NCBI RefSeq assembly: GCF_023856365.1
Contig: NC_064538.1
Span: 15,308,435 to 15,372,434, forward strand
Reading direction: 5' to 3'
Length of the DNA stretch: 64,000 nt
Origin: Brienomyrus brachyistius
Taxonomy: Eukaryota > Chordata > Actinopteri > Osteoglossiformes > Mormyridae
The first letter of the stretch is position 1. Each line of letters opens with the position of its first letter. Made by a program: the position numbers and the translations under genes. Below are positions 45,101 through 58,200 of this stretch, in pieces. The notes under the pieces were generated by a model. The model saw only the letters and a program-made list of their open reading frames with translations. It was not told the DNA's origin and did not search any database.

Positions 45101-48100
45101 GACGCAGTCATAACATTTACGAATTTACAATACGAAAATGTGAATAGTCATGTTGTTATATCTCTCAACCTGATGTTAAATGTCCTGAATTCACAATATC
45201 AAATCACATGTTTATTTCTCTGTTGGTGACACTGTTACTGCTGGAAGGCACTGCAGCCGGGCCGACTGTCCTGCATGCCATCCGCCCTGCTCAGTCTGCC
45301 TGTTCCCCCCCATCTATTCTTTAAATGTTGGTTCCAGGAAGAAGTTTTGAATTCCTGCCGTTGGAACATGCCTAAGATTCTTTCAGACAAAACACACATT
45401 TTTTTTGGGAAGCGAAAGGTGCTATAATTGTAACCTGACTGGGCGGGGGGGGGGGGGGGGGGGGGTGTAGGGGCAGAGGACGCTCTGTCTCCAGTTTGAT
45501 GTTGAAGTTGTTCAGCTGCAGTTCAACAGGGTCTGGCAACCAAGACATCAGAGCAATACTTTATTCCAGTATTTGGTGTATACTGGAATTTTCCATAGCG
45601 ATAAACTGCCACGATGGTACAAATGCCCTGCTGAGTTTCTCTGAATAAAACAGGGTGTCTGCTGGACACAGTCCAGCGCCCTCAGCATGGCTCGGTGTAT
45701 ATGAGCTGGCAGTCAGTGTTAGAGTGATCGTAAGAAGCCACCAGACCCTGTTTGGCTAATTGGCCTTTTTATCAATGTATATCTTGTGCTGCATTGCATA
45801 ACTCAGTGCATTGCTGAAATGGATAAACTGTTTTTTTTTTCTCCTCCGTGCTCAGCTAAGCTTATAAATTAATCATGTACTTAGCAGGAATCTGCATTTC
45901 CATCACTGAAGCAAATGCAATACACATCTGGATGCATTGCCACCAATCCGATATATTCAAGATACATATTATGCAACTACCCATGCAACACGGTATGATT
46001 CACTCCTATTGTGATGCAGTGCGATTCAATATGTTTTGATTAAACACAATGCGATTCAACTCTATACGGTGAAGAGTATGATGCTATACAATTCACTATG
46101 GTACAGATACAGAAACATTGATATTAATTAAAAAAATAATTGGTCACATTTTTAAATACTAAAGGCATAGGTGGTCTCTACTAATAACATATTAATAAAT
46201 AGCCTTTTACCAATGTGAAGATGTTAGTAATGATGCATCTTCAGTTTATCCCGAATTGTGTCTGCGTCACACTGTTTTGTAAATCGGGGCAGTTGCATTG
46301 TGAACTTCTATGCGAATCAGTTAATCTTATCATCTCGAGTACCTGGTATGAAAGCTTCAGGCATTATGCTTTCTTTGGTAAAGGCACAAGTGAGACAGAA
46401 TCCTGAAATGTTTCCTTGGCGTCTCCCTCCCAGTGATTTATAGAAACACTTAAAAGTATATCCCTTCACAGCCACACATTCCTGGCAGAGCGATAATGCC
46501 AGCTATGTTTGCTTAGTTTTCATTTATTAAAAGCATTGCTTTTCTTTAACCTATCCATCTGTTTGGCATTTTGTACTTTAGGGAAACGTACAAAAACGGA
46601 TTTCTGTCGTCAGTAGAACAGTATTGTTCAGGATCTTCCTGTCCTCCGTGTACTGGAACAGTACAGGGGAATAGTGTGCACTGGCCTTGCTCGCTTAGTG
46701 TTAAACACGCAAACATAGCTACTCCCATAAAGTTTATCTTAGCGGTTTCTGTGATGCCCGCCTCCGCCTGACACTTAATCGCACGGTCACAGGACAGTAG
46801 TTGTTGCCACGCAGAAATAACGCGGCCCGTCAGCCCCCCCTTCTTGTCACCCGCGGCGACAGTAGTCATTGGACAGGCAGACAGGTTGCCGTGTTATTTT
46901 GAGTGTGCACCAACTGATGATCGCCGTCAGCCTCGGAGCCGGAGGTTGGGTGAGCCCTGTCTAGAGGACGTTTCCTGATAGCGCCACGTGCTATAAATAG
47001 CCGGGGACGAGCACATGCCCATGCAGCAGCCTGATGTCCAGCTGGAGAAAAAGCTGCCTTTGTGGAGGTGTGTGGTTCTCTGGGGGAACAGCTGACCGAT
47101 TGTTGCATGAAAGGGAATTTTGTCACCCTCAATTCCTGTAAACGAGTGCATTGTTTCAGATGCGGGATCGGTTGTTTCCTTTATGCCAAATAAGTTACAT
47201 AATATAGACGATGGCAGCCGCAGCTGCTGCTGAATCTGTTTCAGGGCCATCAGCACCAAACTAGTATCCAGAAGCACAACCAGGCCTGCATGTTGTGCTG
47301 TGCTGCATGCTGCTACAGTTATTTATAAGAGACACATGGTGGCATGAGAGAGACGTCATGCTCATGAGGCCCTCTGGTGGAACAAAGGCGATACTGTCAT
47401 CAGTATGTATAGGGCAAGAAGAGCCTAGAGTTTTGATGGATCAAGAGAGGGGGGGGTGTGTGGGAAAAATGCTTGTTTTCTGAAAGATGTTCTTGGGTTC
47501 AAGCAGTGTGACTGACGAGCTTGACATTGGCTCTTGCACAAATACTGCTCTGTCCATCTAGCAAATAGAACTGGAGGCAGACGGTTTTGCTTGTTGCCAT
47601 CGCTATGTGAAGCTCCTGAGGGATGAGATTTTTTTACACCAGTTAATACTGGTCATCGGACCACTTGGCCTGTCATCTGTGTGAGCATGTGAGGTATGCG
47701 GAGTACTGGTCAGTCAGCAGGGAAATCAGAAGGAACTCCAGCCCAGAAATGACTAAAATGACTGACCTCTGCGGGCCCTGATCTGTGCAAAGAGTTCACC
47801 ATGTTCCTGTGTGACACTCACATTAAGCTTAATATTTTACAGCTTTGGTCCATTCTCAACAATAATCAATGCTGCAGTATTATCCAAACTACTTCATTTT
47901 AAATCTTCAATATCCAAATAAAAAAACTGTACTATTTAGTTTTGGCCTAGCTGGCATTTCTCCAGTTAAATGATGACGCCAAGCTTTGTGTCTGATAAAA
48001 TGACTGATTTTCTTGAGGCACACTTCATTAGGGATTTCACTGCTTCAACTCCTCACACGTGGGAGAAGACACGCTTCAGTCACAGGGTCCTGGGAGGGCC

Positions 48101-50171
48101 ATGAGTTCCCAGCCTGGGACCCTGTCTGTGGGGGGGAGGGGGGTCAGCACACTTCCTGTCTAGTAGGTAATCAATACCATAACTTCAGTGATTACAGCTG
48201 TTTCTATTTTTAACCACAACCGACCACTCAGACCCCAGAGTTTATGTTACCCTCCTGGGGCCTGATAGAACGTGTGTCCACTTCCTGTTCTGATAAAGCT
48301 ATCAGCACTGGGCTTTGCATCCACGGGGACAATGCTGGTGAAAATGTCTCAGTGGAAAGATTACTTAAGAACATAAGATACTTCTGGACAGAATTAAGAA
48401 TTTAATGCCGGCAAAAATATGTGAGTACTACAGTAGTTACCTGGGTAGGGGTGAGACCATGTGTATTGTGTGTACATAGAGAAAATAAAATGAAGATTGA
48501 AGATGAAATAATTCATATATACACAACGATGTCTGGATTGGTTGCAATGTTGTAATGAAGGGCAAGATGATGGAATGAGGGTAGAGTTCAAAGCTGGTTA
48601 AGTCTTTGTTTACAGAGAATGTCTGAAGTCTTTAGTCTTGCTGTCTTTGACAAGCTGTGTCTAAACTGATCATAGAGTAGAATGATCCTGACATGCAAAG
48701 AGATGCCCAATTGTGTTTTTGGGTCTCAGCTCCTAGTTACTACGGTAACTGGGAATGAATCCAGGCTCTCATCACAGATATAAATATCTCTTTTTTGAGA
48801 ATTTTGTGGCAGTGTTTCCAGATTTTTAGCGATTCACAACCACTCAAAACCCTCCTATTGTTTTCATAGGTGGCGATCAAATCCATACGGAAGGAACGCA
48901 TCACTGACGAACTGGACAGGATGCACATTCAGAGGGAGATTGAAATAATTTCCTCGCTCAGGCATCCAAACATCATCCGCATACACGAGGGTGAGGAAAA
49001 GCTCACATAATCTCCCAGCTCTGTGTGACCGTCGCAAGCATGTTTGACACTGTTCCAATCATCACATGCAAACACATATACAGTACAGATTGATAGTCAT
49101 AAGCCACAGACTGGATGGCTAACATTTTGTGCGGGAAGAGTCTCGTAAATTCATTCTGACACAATTAGTATAGAAGCTAATGTAATGTTCTTTTCTTTGT
49201 TTGTTCCATTAGTAGGCAGACTCATCCAGTGTGAGGTACAACATCACTTAGCATCAGTACCCCATACTGGATGTGACACAAACTGACACAGATTCTGCAT
49301 CTTCACAGCTAAGCCTCCTAGATTTGGACAATGTCCTAGACATCCCTGCCTACATTACCAATGTCTCTGGATGTCTCCCGATTTTCTATATTGCCACTAT
49401 TACATATACAGCTGATTCACCGTTTCTCTCGAAAAACTTCTGATTTTCTGCAACTGCACTTGTATGATTTGACCTTTATCTGTGTCACTAATAAGCAGAT
49501 TTTAGGTACAAGCCACTGTTATATTCTAGAGGGACTCTTCGCTCTCTTCTGCTTACTAACTGTGTTTAAACCATTGGCTGGGGGGTATTAAATTCAGTGT
49601 GCTAAACTCCTAGGACAGTCAAGGTTAAATCTGGTAGTTTTATCCCTGGAAAACCGGCCCCAAAAGTGAAAATGTTATGTTGCAGTGTTTGAAAGCAAGG
49701 ACAAGATTGTGATTGTCATGGAGTATGCCAGGGGAGGCGAGCTGTACGACTACGTCAACACGAAGAACCGTCTTTCGGAGACTGAGGCACGCAAGATCTT
49801 CCGCCAGGTTGCCTCTGCTGTGCACTACTGCCATAACGTAAGCATGTAGAGCCATGGGGAGAGTGTGGAGTGCATCTGGGGGGAGAAAACGGCATAGCAG
49901 ATGTATCTGACTTTACTGTTTGATGACAGCGCGCACTGCTTTTGCCGACAGTGTAGGAGAGTTTGTTTTTGGGGGGGACACAACTTAATAATGTGAATAA
50001 AAATGTGTGTTATCAGAGGGGGTGAATGAAACCAAATTAAACACTGGGGGATGCATGTCCCCCCGGTTCTTACACCCCTGATCTTCACAAATGGAATTTT
50101 CATTAAAAACTCATTGAGACCTTGAGTCTGTGTTCTCATACGTAAATAAGTTAAGCAACAAATTCTACCAC

Positions 50172-50265
<94 letters not shown>

Positions 50266-53200
50266 TGATACTGAATAAAACATACACTGAAACACTCAAC
50301 CCTTTGTTCAGTTAAGTTCTAGAGATAAGATAAAGGAGGTAACATTTCAGCTAACTTGTTAAACCCATCAGAAAGCCTGATGGCCTCTCAGTGTTACAGA
50401 CTGAGTAACGACACAGTCTGTATATGTCTGAGTCACCAGCCTCACCCAAAACAAAATACATAAAAGCTACATTAGTTGCCAAAATTGTGGAAATACCTCC
50501 AATCTTTAGAGATCGCAGAACTTTATTCAACTGTTACTCCAGTTACTTATTTTATTGTGTGATGTATATGCATTTGCACTGCAATGAAAACAAAATATAA
50601 TGTATTTTAATCTTTATATGCTAACTCGACTTTATTTGCAGTATACAGGTTAAAATGCAAGGTTTTGTCTTGTCATAGCAGTGCAAATGCACATAAAATA
50701 ACCACGCATTTGCGCTTTTACAATCGATTATCACATATATCGTTCTTAAAGGTGAATGCATACTGGCCCACCAGTTATGTGCACCCCTGACTATAGAGAC
50801 TAATACAATGTTTGTGTTAGCATTCAGGATTGTTGTTACAGCTGTGTCAGAGTCTTATTGCTGTTGTGTGTCACTGCTGTGTGTGTGTGTGTGTGTGTGT
50901 GCTTGGAATATCATTCTAGAAACTATGGGGAACCACACTGGGACTTCGTTCACTCTTGGGGGGGGGGGGGGCTCCATCAACAAATCAGGCGAGGGGAGTA
51001 AAAATAACCACTTTGGGAAGAAAGCCGTGTTTTGCCCATCCCAGGCCTGACCCTGCAGCTGTACATATTTCTCACATGTGCTGACTGTGTAAATAAGGTA
51101 ACTCATGCTGGCATAAAGAGAAGCACAAGAAATGCTCCCAGTAATTATGTACATTCTCATAAATGTACAAAGCTAGTAAAGCAGGGGTAGCTCTAGAGTG
51201 TGACAAGAGATAAACAAAATAGACAGATGTTCAGAAGCTCTCTGGACATTCACCGGCACCAATGGACTGTTAGAGGAAGTTCAGAGTTTGACCCACGTTA
51301 GAGAGACATGTTTGCATCTGAACAGGACAGCCAAGGCCTGACGCTCTGACTCTCCATCCATTATATCTCAGGCTCACTGTCTGATCAGCGGTATTGCACA
51401 ATAACATCACTTTTCCCCTTCTCACGCCCTCACGACTCGTGCAGCACAGCAGATAAGAACACCTGCTAGCTAGGAATGACAGGCACGCTCGCTGCGTTTT
51501 AAAACCCGGGCCATATTTGTTTGTTTTCCAGCGGCAGATTCCAAATTAAATGTCAGCACTGAAGAATATGAAGGGCCGGCACTATAGGCGGGGTTGCTTT
51601 GCAGTTATCGGAAAATAAATCCCATCAGGGAGGGTGTGTCAGCTTAGCAATGCCACCACACTCTTTCTCACTCTTCTGGGAGGGAGTGCTGTGCTCTGTC
51701 CATACACTCACTGCTTTGTCTGCTGGTTCACCAAAAAGTCACCAAAAGTACAAACAAAGAGACAGCAGATATAGAGGTAAAAATTGATGTTTTAGTCTGT
51801 ATCTTATACCTCAGAACCACAGGCAGTTCTCCCTATTTTCTGTAATCATTCTAAAACCATTTGTATACATGTATATCACAGCTTATACCTACCTTTTAGC
51901 AAGCATGTCCGCTCTTTTCTGTTTTCAGTAATGTCAGTGTGCCGGGGGGGTTGGGCAGCCAGTTGACCTTAAGATGTTTTTTTTCTAGTTTTTGGTTCCT
52001 CTCCTCTGTTGTTTTCGCGGCCAAAGGTTCCTTTGACCGCATGTTTTATGTTCACACCTCAATCTCCCAAATGCAAACAAGACACCTTAAATCAACTCCA
52101 GGCCTTTTATCTGCTTAATTGATAATGAAAGAACAAAGGAATTGCCCACACCTGTCCATGAAATAGCTTTTAAATTAATTACTTTTGGCCTCTTTAAAAA
52201 GAGGGTGGCACGTGTTAACGAGCTGAAACTCCTTAACCCTTCATCCAATTTGAATGTGGATACCCTGAAATGAAATCTGAGTCTGCACTTTATATATATT
52301 CCATCCTGAGGAGGCTATGGACACCCCCCACCCCCACTGAAGTGCTTTATCCCTTTTCCTTTTTTATCAGAATGGCATTGTCCACCGAGACCTGAAACTG
52401 GAGAACATCCTTCTAGACCAAGACTTCAACGTAAAGGTGAGAAGAACCTGAACAATGAAAAAGATCAAAGTTTATCTCAGTAGTAAGTACTACAGATGGA
52501 AGCTTATCTGAAATGATGTAAATATGATGGAGAGTTTTGGGTAAATGTTCAGCATATTATTTGTTGACATATACATAAAAAGGCCAGAACAGGTCAGAGT
52601 GCATACATACATCATACAGACATCTCATCCACTCTAATGGGAGTCATTTTAAATTGCAATAACAAACTGTTTGGAGATGCTGACAATCTGTGAAGGTGGT
52701 GCAGACTTAGTTAGAACTCAGCTAAAGGCAACAATGAAGGTATGTACCCTTAGCAGCAAGTGAAACACACCATGCCAGTTCTTTGAAAGGTTCCACTGGG
52801 TTATTCCTTTCCTTTTAAGGAAAGTGTATGAAGTTTCAGAAACATGTGGAAAATCTCAATGCTTTTTGAAGAATGGCTCCCTTTTTTCTCAAAAACGTAC
52901 AAATTCCAGTAAGCTGCTGGCTGCCCCAAATAGAGCTGTTGTGGTTTTTTTCCCTGTCCCTGCATGACAACATAAGCACAGCAAATTAAATCGCCGGATG
53001 ATAAATAGCATTGTTCTTATGTGCTAAAAAAATACTTCTGAATAAATAAAGCGATCCTGCTGAAACTCTATGGATTCTGGGCTTGCCAAGTCACATCACC
53101 ATCAGGAATTTCCATAAATAGCCTGCACAACAACACTAAATTCTGTGCATGAATACAAGCCTTCTTAATTAGAGGCAATATAATTTACGAGTCCTACATC

Positions 53201-53847
53201 ATTGCAATGTACTGTACCTCTTTTCATCTTATGAAGAATCTGATTTCAGGCATTTCAGAGAAGGCAATGGAATTTGTCCTCATGAATGGACAGTGAACAG
53301 TCAGCCATTCATAAATAATTTTTGGCCCGCCCATGATTTTTTGGGTAGTACAGTGGTTCATTGGCAACAGTGTTTTCTCAGTACAGGGTATCTGGTTCAG
53401 ATCCAGCCATAATCTCAGTGTGTGCAGGACTTAGATGTATATTCGCCATGATCCAAAGGCATGGCTCCTCCAAATCGTTCTGCATGTATGGCAGCATAAT
53501 GGGGACACTTTCAATGACAGGGAGCCGACACAGTGGAAGAAGCATAAATATATTTGTGAGGTCCATAGAGTTTTAAATAACTTTGTGCAGAATATCTGTA
53601 CAGGACATAAACAGACAGATTTGGCAGGATGTGCCCAAAACTGGCACTACATGTGAAGATTATACCCTATCCTATCCGTCTATAACACATATCAGTCACA
53701 GCAAGTAAAATTACACAGAACCGTGGACCCTTATAGGGCTGTGGCTTTAAGTGCTGCATGTGTGTAGGGGTCAGCATGCTTGTGTGTGCTGCCTGGGAAA
53801 GGATCCGTGCACACCATCTATCTTCCAAGCTTTTATACTGAGCCGGG

Positions 53848-53882
<35 letters not shown>

Positions 53883-56800
53883 GGGGGGAGGGGTATATTA
53901 CATTGTGGGAACCAAATGTCCCCAAAGTATGGTTTTAATAAACCTTGTGCCCACAAGGCGGAACTCAGTTTTATAAAAATCTGTGAATGAAATGAAAACC
54001 TTAAAATAGAAAAAACCTTGTATTTTGTTTGGTTACTTGTGATTAAGGTTAGGGCTGGGTGAGGGTTAAGGTTGTTATAGTTAGGGTTAGAGTTACTGTA
54101 TGTCCAAAGAAATGAATGGAGAGTCCCCATAAAGATATGAATACATGGACTGTGTGTGTGTGTGTGTGCGCATGACCAAATGCTCTCCACAATGTAATAA
54201 AAACAGGTTTTTTTACGTTTTGGGGGTCATTTTTTGGTCCCCAGAAAGATCTATGAATGCAATCAAAAAAGTAAAAAATGCCAAAAGTTTTGTATTTTGA
54301 TTGGTTACTTATATGTATCACACACACATTGATGCGTCGATGCATTGAAATAGGTGCTGAAGTCACATGAATTGTGGTAACACTTTAGTTATTTATTGCC
54401 ACACGTGATTAGCAGAAAGTCTCAGATCAGCCTCATGACCTGTATGCCGTCTTAGTTTGATTTGAGACTGAACATGACCATAAGTCAGAAGTCACCCCTG
54501 TAGACATGTGAGCGTAACACACTGCTTCTGCTGGCATCCGTCAGCTCTACTCGCTGTAGCGGTGTGACTGTGCTGTTGTTTTTTCTCCCAGCCCTGCTGA
54601 ACGCTGGGGATCATTAATTCATCCTCCGGCTTTCCTGAGATGCTCTCCTTGGTTGTGTGGGCATCATAGCTGCCGTTGATGCTGGCTGTTTCTGGATCCA
54701 GGCGCTATGTCACCTCAGTTACATTACAGGGGCACCCTGGCCACATATCCGTTGCCAAGATCTGCACTCATCTGATGTGACAGAGTGTTTTTGGGCAAAG
54801 CAGGTTCACTTGACGGTCTGTAGATTCTTTCCTGGCTGGTCCCTCATGCAGACTTAGCTGTAACTATTTTGGGTTTCACGTTCACATAACAGCGCATTTA
54901 CAGGCTGTGGGTGTTGTATGTCGCATGAGATGTGACTCATGCGCTCAGTCCCAACTTTTTGGGCACCACCTGGCTTTGAGAACACATTGGTCCTCAAACG
55001 CAACTTTGGTTCTGTCTTCCACTCTACAGCTGGCTGACTTTGGCCTGTCCAGCCACTACCAGAAGGGACAACTTCTAAAGACCTACTGTGGCAGCCCCCT
55101 GTACGCATCTCCAGAGATTGTCCAGGGACTGCCCTACCAGGGCCCTGAGGTGAGAGGGGCAGCTTGACACATTGTGAGAGGAGAAGATGACACATTTGTA
55201 ACCTCTTAAGTCTGGAATGGTCTTAAGCACACGTGTCCTTGTAAAGTCACCACGAATAACCTGTAATTATTCTGCATGCTACCATGACATTATTCCTTTC
55301 ACCCATTGATTGTTCAAACATCATATATAATGATAGGTTTAGAGATGAAAAATAACTGTTGCCCTTATCCCACTGCCTTGTGTGACCTGAACTCGAAGGG
55401 AGACACAAAAATTAGCAGAACAAGTGTGGGGCAGTGTGACCACAAATGGTCTCTACCCTCCCTCTCTCACTATCGACAAGAGCTGTTCCCTCCTCAGCGG
55501 GTGATAACTTCTCCCAAATATTACAGATCTATTCAAACACTATCTACAGAGCCAGTAGGCACAGGTCCACACTGCTGCTCCCATAGTCATTGCATACTAC
55601 TAACATACTCATAGGCATATAGAATTTTCTTCCTCTCATTTGGTGCAATGCTCTCGTTCTCGTTCATCTAAGTGGATTTTCGGAAGCTACTTTGTCTTAG
55701 GAAAGATGTTTAGCTTGATATATGCTTGATACTTATGACTAGCGAAGGATTACATATTCAACCTGCTTTGGCTTCCTCGGGGCCAAGTATGGAATATATG
55801 TACCGATGCCAGTTCCAGAAGGAGACTCGGTGCAGTTTATCTGATCTGCCTTCATTAGGTGGACTGCTGGGCCCTTGGGGTGCTGCTTTACGCACTAGTG
55901 TACGGGACCATGCCGTTTGATGGGGCCAGCTATGGCATCCTGGTTGAGCAGATCAGCCAGGCCAGATACAAGAAGCCTCATCCACCCTCAGGTAACCAGT
56001 GTCTCCCTAAAGACACCTGCCAGGGGTTCTTCGTTTTTGTGCCGTAGAGGAGGGAACAAGTGTACTGAGCCTGTTCTGTCTGACAGACGCCTGTGCGCTG
56101 ATCAACTGGATGCTGAAGGTCAATGTGGAGGAACGAGCCACGGTAGAGGACATCAGCAACCACTGGTGGGTCAACTGGGGCTTCCAGGAGCCAGTGTGTG
56201 ATTGCCCATCCAACCAGGCCTGCCCGTCACCTTTGCTGGCACGCTACATTGACTGGCAGACTAGAACACTCCACGGCACCCCCAGTGGCAACTCTCCACA
56301 CCCTGCTGCAGACTTCCACGTCTTCCTTGGGTTCCCTCCCAAGCCTGTGGCTGGCCGGACGCCGGGGACTTTGTGTCTGAGGAAATCCCGCAAGGAGAAC
56401 GTCATCTTGCAGTCAAGCCCGGGCAACTCCGTGCTGCTCGGCATGGACCAGAAGAAACCCAAGGGCATCCTGAAGACACAGAGCAGCTTCGACAAGGTGT
56501 GCCCCCCTCAGGCTGAATCAACAGATGCTTTGCCGCGGAGCCAGGACAGCCCGCATCACTCTCACTATACTTCCGTCTCCGGTCCTGGCAACTCACAGAC
56601 TCTTCCCAAGTGCTTGCCATCCGCAAAGATGCCGAAGAAGGGGATCCTTAAGAAACTCTATGTTAGGGAGTCTGGGTACTCATCATCACCAGAGCGGGGC
56701 GGTTCATTGGACAGAGCAGGCTGCCAAAGGAATCTGTCTCGGGAGGGGGACCCAGCGCAAATGGTGGTGCGAAGGAGGAAAGGGATTCTTAAGCGGAATG

Positions 56801-57186
56801 GGAAGTTCTCCACCAGTCTCGACTTGTCCGACGAGCGTGTTACCTCCCTACAGTTCTCTGCGTCCCTACAGCAGCTCCTCCAGTCCAGTGGGGGGAGCTG
56901 TGCCACAACGGAGACCCACTCGCATTCACGTCACAGCCGGCCATCTAGCGTGATCAGCAATGACAGCCTCCTCTCCAGTGACTCCTTCGACCTGCTGGAC
57001 CTCAGTGCCCACTACCACCGCAAGCTTAACTTTCAGGACGGCCTAACGTGCAGCTCAGAGGAGGAACTCGAGAACCAGAAGGAGCATATTCCAGACAGCA
57101 GGGCAGAGGGCAGGCAGACAGCAGAGGATGACATCTGCCCAAAGCCTCAGGAGACCAACAAGCAGTCCCTTCACCCTGTGTTGTAA
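42111..57186 (+). CDS. nuak1: NUAK-family (AMPK-related) Ser/Thr kinase, complete
   Basis: A kinase activated by LKB1 that controls cell adhesion and polarity through myosin phosphatase. Exons: 42111-42401, 48870-48990, 49686-49837, 52371-52436, 55030-55149, 55859-55991, 56087-57186. They total 1983 nt, 660 residues, all in phase; human NUAK1 has about the same length and seven exons. Seen: glycine loop GKGTYGKV (79-86), catalytic lysine in VAIK (101), HRD (193-195), DFG (213-215), T-loop [15 protein letters not shown] with Thr228 as the LKB1 site, and WWVNWGF at the domain end. The tail has three GILK motifs (421, 480, 527), the PP1-beta docking motifs known in NUAK1, and [10 protein letters not shown]. 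The N-terminal GDRTDLG, the CDC after WWVNWG and the length favour NUAK1 over NUAK2; a teleost duplicate (a or b) cannot be told apart. A second in-frame ATG at 42144 is a possible start. Intron 1 is 6.5 kb. Confidence 0.9.
44085..44861 (+). mobile_element. Gypsy Pro-rich 3' internal region with G-rich tract
   Basis: Third copy of the Pro-rich module ([18 protein letters not shown] at about 44285-44340). It runs to an 18-nt poly-G (44840-44857) directly before an LTR. It is inserted in nuak1 intron 1, in the sense orientation of the gene. No gag or pol sequence is present. Confidence 0.6.
44862..45115 (+). repeat. LTR (254 bp) of a Gypsy-type element
   Basis: Starts TGTCATGAACTGCTCGTCTG and ends GTCATAACA. 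The first 30 bp match the LTR at 31731-31989, and the length is nearly the same. It has a G-rich polypurine tract on its left and non-element DNA on its right. Confidence 0.65.
45445..45465. repeat. poly-G tract
   Basis: 21 consecutive G in nuak1 intron 1, not next to an LTR. Confidence 0.9.
45900..46110. repeat. degenerate tandem-like GCGATTCAA repeat
   Basis: Variants of (A/T)TGCGATTCAA, TATGATTCACT and ATACAATTCACT occur every 15-40 bp. This pattern resembles the subterminal repeats of hAT-type elements. No ends or transposase are visible. Confidence 0.4.
46864..47000 (+). promoter_or_regulatory. nuak1: candidate alternative promoter in nuak1 intron 1 (CCAAT, E-box, TATA)
   Basis: In a local GC-rich island (about 46800-47060) there is an inverted CCAAT (CATTGGA, 46867-46873), a perfect E-box CACGTG (46985-46990) and, one base later, TATAAATA (46992-46999), followed by GC-rich sequence where a start site would lie (~47025). 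The arrangement points in the sense direction of nuak1, about 1.8 kb upstream of coding exon 2. An ATG and donor for an alternative first exon were not identified. Confidence 0.4.
50177..50262. repeat. (AT)n microsatellite
   Basis: About 43 AT units without interruption in the nuak1 intron between exons 49837 and 52371. Confidence 0.95.
50671..50785 (+). repeat. interspersed repeat of unknown class, copy 2
   Basis: Same orientation and block order as 21421-21537 (GCAAATGCACAT, CAATCGATTA, TTAAAGGTGAATGCATAC, CCAGTTATGT). Confidence 0.6.
50878..50901. repeat. (GT)n microsatellite
   Basis: About 12 GT units in the nuak1 intron. A 14-nt poly-G lies nearby at 50958-50971. Confidence 0.9.
53345..53470 (+). 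repeat. tRNA-derived SINE fragment
   Basis: AGTACAGTGGTTCATTGGCAA (A-box region) is followed by TGGTTCAGATCCAGCC (B box) and GTGTGCAGG...TATTCGCCATGATCC. This is the arrangement of the common fish tRNA-headed SINE. The 3' tail is lost. Confidence 0.5.
53892..54149. mobile_element. third copy of the GTATAC-type MITE
   Basis: Starts after GT and G runs with GTATATTACATTGTGGGAAC and ends CCCCATAAAGATATGAATAC before another GT run. The interior carries TTATAAAAATCTGTGA and TTAAGGTTGTTATAGTTAGG, as in 22658-22934. A further partial copy follows at about 54175-54315. Confidence 0.6.
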
Positions 57187-58200
57187 CCTGTGAACAGTCA
57201 GTATAGCTGAAAATATAGACTTCAAACACTAATATCAGAGTATTACCATAAAGCGTAAAAATAAAGACGCACTGTCTTAATGGTGGCATACTGTGATGCA
57301 GACATTGCATTTCTGTACTCGAGCGACCATAATCTAACAAGTTCTTGGGCCTTTTTTCTGTTGTTGGCCATGTCTGTGACTATGATGTAAACCTTCGACA
57401 TTCAGGGTAGACACTGAGAACACAAATTAGGAACACAATTAAGTCTATGTGATTAAAAAAATACTTGTAAGGTTACATAACTGCGGAATATTAATGCCAC
57501 TTAATTCTTTACTACAGCACCTGTAAACATGATATTGCAACCCCAGAAAATGACATTTACTGTTATATGTAATGTGGCTCTTCTATGTGTTTGATAAATC
57601 AGTGCAAGTAACTTTAGGAATGAGCATGCATCTCACCATCTAACAAGAATTTACCTGTGTTCACTTTTCCAATGTCCTCTCCACCATGTAGACAATGTGC
57701 CTTCTGTAAGTCTTTAAACCGCAGATAAGCGTACACGTCCATGTGAGCGTGGCTCTCGTGATGTAAAGGACATTTAAGTGTTAAATGGTTCTTTATTTAG
57801 CAGTGTATAATAATGTGTTCCAGGATACTTGGGTAGGGTTTTATCTGTTGAGAAAACCAAGCACTAATATAATTACAGAAAGGAAAACTGGATGCCTCGG
57901 TAAGACATTTGTGTGCTGGCAGGTACATTCTTCAGATGCCAAGTTCTTCTGCTTCTGCTGCTTCCAAAATGGTGGGGCTGTGTAGAACCCCACAGGCTGG
58001 CCAACTCTTATTGCTTTGTTGTAAACATACAGGAGAACTTCAATGTACAGCATAAATCATCCTGCAGCACCAAGTGTAATGGTGGCTGTTCACCATAAGT
58101 GTGTTAGTAAGGGATGAACTGGGGAAAATGAACTTTGTTGTTTTTATTTATTTTGTACTATGTGCATATAGTAATGTTCTTGAGCAAACCTTTTGTTGGT
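57187..58200 (+). other. nuak1: nuak1 3' untranslated region and flank
   Basis: AATAAA at 57260-57265 is 74 nt after the stop and would give a very short 3'UTR. No other gene is recognised as far as 59555. The frames at 57785-58098 and 59118-59447 have no recognisable domain. Confidence 0.5.
57260..57265 (+). terminator. nuak1: candidate polyadenylation signal AATAAA of nuak1
   Basis: Canonical hexamer 74 nt after the TAA stop. Kinase mRNAs of this type usually have longer 3'UTRs, so distal sites are likely too. Confidence 0.4.

Noticed and set aside
45900..46110. Possible CRISPR-like spaced repeat
   Set aside because: Repeat units are short, degenerate and irregularly spaced in a vertebrate intron.
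49825..50315. Overlapping frames with long Tyr-Ile repeats on both strands
   Set aside because: Translation of the (AT)n microsatellite.
53345..53470. Possible tRNA gene
   Set aside because: A and B boxes are present but there is no paired acceptor stem and the SINE body follows.
56525..56953. 142-residue alternative frame
   Set aside because: Lies wholly within the last nuak1 exon in another frame; codon content does not fit a real protein.
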